DNA from: Saccharomonospora cyanea NA-134
GTDB taxonomy: Bacteria; Actinomycetota; Actinomycetes; Mycobacteriales; Pseudonocardiaceae
Assembly (NCBI RefSeq): GCF_000244975.1
Contig: NZ_CM001440.1
Location: 2,092,325-2,156,324 of the forward strand
DNA length: 64,000 nt
Direction of reading: 5' to 3'
Below, piece after piece: positions 62,698 to 64,000 of the stretch. The notes beneath the pieces were generated by a model. It made no database searches. It was given only the letters and a program-made list of their open reading frames with translations, and had not been told where the DNA came from. A program made the position numbers and the translations under genes. Every line of letters begins with the position of its first letter. Positions within the stretch are counted from its first letter, which is position 1.

Positions 62698-63075
62698 TCA
62701 GCGTGTCACGTAGGTGCTCAGGAGAGCTTGGACCTCGTAGACGTCGACTCCCTTGCCGAACTGCTTCGTGATCGGCTCCGAGTTTCCGGAAAGCCAGATC
62801 TTCAGCTCGGCGTCGAGGTCGAAGGTACCGGCGGTCTCGACGGAGAAGTGGGTGATGCCGCGATACGGAATCGAGTGGTACTCGACCTTTCGGCCGGTCA
62901 CACCCTGCTTGTCGACGAGGATCAGGCGCCGGTCGGTGAAGAGGAACGAGTCCCGGATCAGTTGGTAGGCGGCATGGATCTGCTCTCCCTGCGCCAGCAG
63001 CCGCCCGAACTCCCGCGTCGCCGCACGGGGATCGGTACGCGAAGCATTGCCCAGCATCCCGTCGAAAATGCCCAT
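62698..63075 (-). CDS. Bacterial PH-domain protein
   Basis: 125 residues from the ATG at 63075. MGIFDGMLGNASRTD, IRDSFLFTDRRLILVDKQGV, GRKVEYHSIPYRGITHFSVE and TAGTFDLDAELKIWLSG are hallmarks of the PF08000 bacterial pleckstrin-homology family. These small cytoplasmic proteins have a PH-like fold and unknown ligands; some are stress-linked. In-frame upstream ATG has no family support. Confidence 0.92.
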   Translation of the reverse strand: MGIFDGMLGNASRTDPRAATREFGRLLAQGEQIHAAYQLIRDSFLFTDRRLILVDKQGVTGRKVEYHSIPYRGITHFSVETAGTFDLDAELKIWLSGNSEPITKQFGKGVDVYEVQALLSTYVTR

Positions 63076-63364
63076 GTGAACCCCCACTGAAGATCCGCGC
63101 CGTGCGATCACGATAGCGAAAAACGGGTGCTCGGCGGTGGCCCTTGAGGGCCGTAGCAAGCACCCGGCGCCGGGAACGCGCTCAGCGACCCCGCATCGTG
63201 GACTGGCCGTAGGTGGTCACGGTGAAGGCGTCCCCGCTGGTCGCGTGGTCGCGGACGTGCCGCGCGACCACCGTTCCACGGGTGGTGCGTGGGCTTCCGT
63301 GACCCGTGAGCTCATGCGATCCGGGCGGGGGAACGTCACGGTCCCTTCGCACGTTGGGCTTTTC

Positions 63365-63952
63365 GTGGAGATTGTGACATCCGACCGGCTGGTCCTGCCC
63401 CTTGAAAACCGCGCACTGCTCGTGGTCGCCGGTCTGCCCGGGGCAGGCAAGAGCACCCTTCTGCGAGACGCCGCCGTCGACCCGGAGGTCACTCTGCTCG
63501 ACACCGACCACGTGCGCGCGAGGTTGGCCGCGTTCTTCCCTGCGGGCACCGCCTACTCCTACTACCGGCCGCTCGTGCACGTGTTGCACATCCTGCGACT
63601 CGTGTCGGCCGCGATCCGTGCCCCTGGGCCGGTGGTGGTGCACGATCCGGCCACCGGCGCCATCGCCAGGGCGGCGTTCGTCGTACTCGGTGCTCTCACC
63701 GGGCGCAGCAGGCACCTGCTCTGGATCGACTGCACGGTGAACGAGGCTCTGGCAGGGCAGCACCACCGTGGCCGGGTTCTCCTCGGCTGGTCGTTCGCGC
63801 GGCACGCTCGCAACGCGGCCCGGCTGCGCCGTCGCCTGCTCGCCGGTGCCGTACTCGCGAGCTGGCGCAACGTGACCATGACCGACCGTCAGGGGGCCCG
63901 GCGAGGCATGCGGATCGTGCGGACGGAACCGCACCGGAGGGGGCGTCAGTAG
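63365..63952 (+). CDS. P-loop kinase / zeta-toxin-like ATPase
   Basis: 195 residues if the GTG at 63365 is used; GTGs at 63299 and 63374 are alternatives, since no ribosome-binding site is decisive. NRALLVVAGLPGAGKSTLLR is a Walker A, with the Asp of VTLLDTDHVRARL and VVVHDPATGAIARAAFVVLG downstream, as in small-molecule or zeta-toxin-type kinases. The C-terminus is basic (RHARNAARLRRRLL). It is probably a single kinase of unknown substrate; no antitoxin neighbour is visible before the window ends. Confidence 0.75.
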   Translation: MEIVTSDRLVLPLENRALLVVAGLPGAGKSTLLRDAAVDPEVTLLDTDHVRARLAAFFPAGTAYSYYRPLVHVLHILRLVSAAIRAPGPVVVHDPATGAIARAAFVVLGALTGRSRHLLWIDCTVNEALAGQHHRGRVLLGWSFARHARNAARLRRRLLAGAVLASWRNVTMTDRQGARRGMRIVRTEPHRRGRQ

Positions 63953-64000
63953 CTCACGCGTGCCACGGGACCCCGTGAGGAATCCGGATGGCGGCCCAGA

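Overview
High-GC DNA with GTG/TTG starts, GTGA/ATGA stop-start overlaps and a typical actinobacterial gene set (Lsr2, furA-katG, PASTA protein, a Ser/Thr kinase, MmyB-type regulator, HelD, GvpO/GvpS-type gas-vesicle genes). The content fits the Pseudonocardiaceae (Saccharomonospora/Amycolatopsis relatives); that placement is inference. I see no insertion sequence, prophage or CRISPR array; this reads as ordinary chromosome with some decayed genes.

Layout. 1-2.4 kb: a J-domain/membrane/NERD-like protein cut by the window edge, and a small membrane protein with MscS-type helices. 2.0-7.9 kb: a leftward gas-vesicle operon (Y-like, Z-like, A, F, G, O, J, L, S, K), with almost every junction overlapping, facing a rightward Ser/Thr protein kinase. 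9.7-12.2 kb: a tightly overlapping five-gene unit (nucleotidyltransferase, BON protein, metallophosphoesterase, two unknowns). 12.2-14.5 kb: DUF2795 protein, aldehyde dehydrogenase, PEBP protein. 14.5-18.9 kb: a complete selenocysteine locus, selD (leftward) opposite tRNA-Sec, selA and selB (rightward), with tandem hairpin repeats after selD. 18.8-22.2 kb: ATP-grasp ligase plus CocE-type hydrolase. 22.4-32.1 kb: thioredoxin, PASTA protein, flavodoxin, NUDIX, zinc-ribbon proteins, alpha/beta hydrolase, reductase, sugar ABC ATPase with a divergent ROK regulator, SRPBCC protein, a frameshifted HIT gene and lsr2. 32.8-44.4 kb: aminotransferase, DsbA-like and SDR genes with an XRE regulator, DrrAB-type exporter, amino-acid permease and a frameshifted helD. 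44.8-50.2 kb: a three-subunit formate dehydrogenase operon whose catalytic subunit reads through an in-frame UGA. 50.5-53.7 kb: cstA-ybdD and a decayed cobF-like gene. 54-58.6 kb: three exported proteins (two phosphatases and a discoidin-like protein). 58.7-64 kb: IMPACT protein, furA-katG, a PH-domain protein and a P-loop kinase.

How it fits together. The selD/selC/selA/selB locus supplies the machinery required by the UGA-containing formate dehydrogenase 30 kb away; its UGA is followed by a hairpin with a GGUCU loop at the same codon spacing as the classical E. coli fdhF SECIS. The gas-vesicle and formate-dehydrogenase operons, and a small zinc-ribbon gene at 25.0 kb, are each preceded by a GTTT-N15/16-GGGTA-type element, the form recognised by actinobacterial SigB/SigF-family stress sigma factors; weaker versions precede the DUF2795 gene and the NUDIX pair. 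This suggests a shared stress regulon. Two genes (HIT, helD) are each broken by one extra base, which may be true mutation or sequencing error. Three relics (SgcJ-like, CobF-like, phosphoesterase C-terminus-like) mark past duplication and decay.
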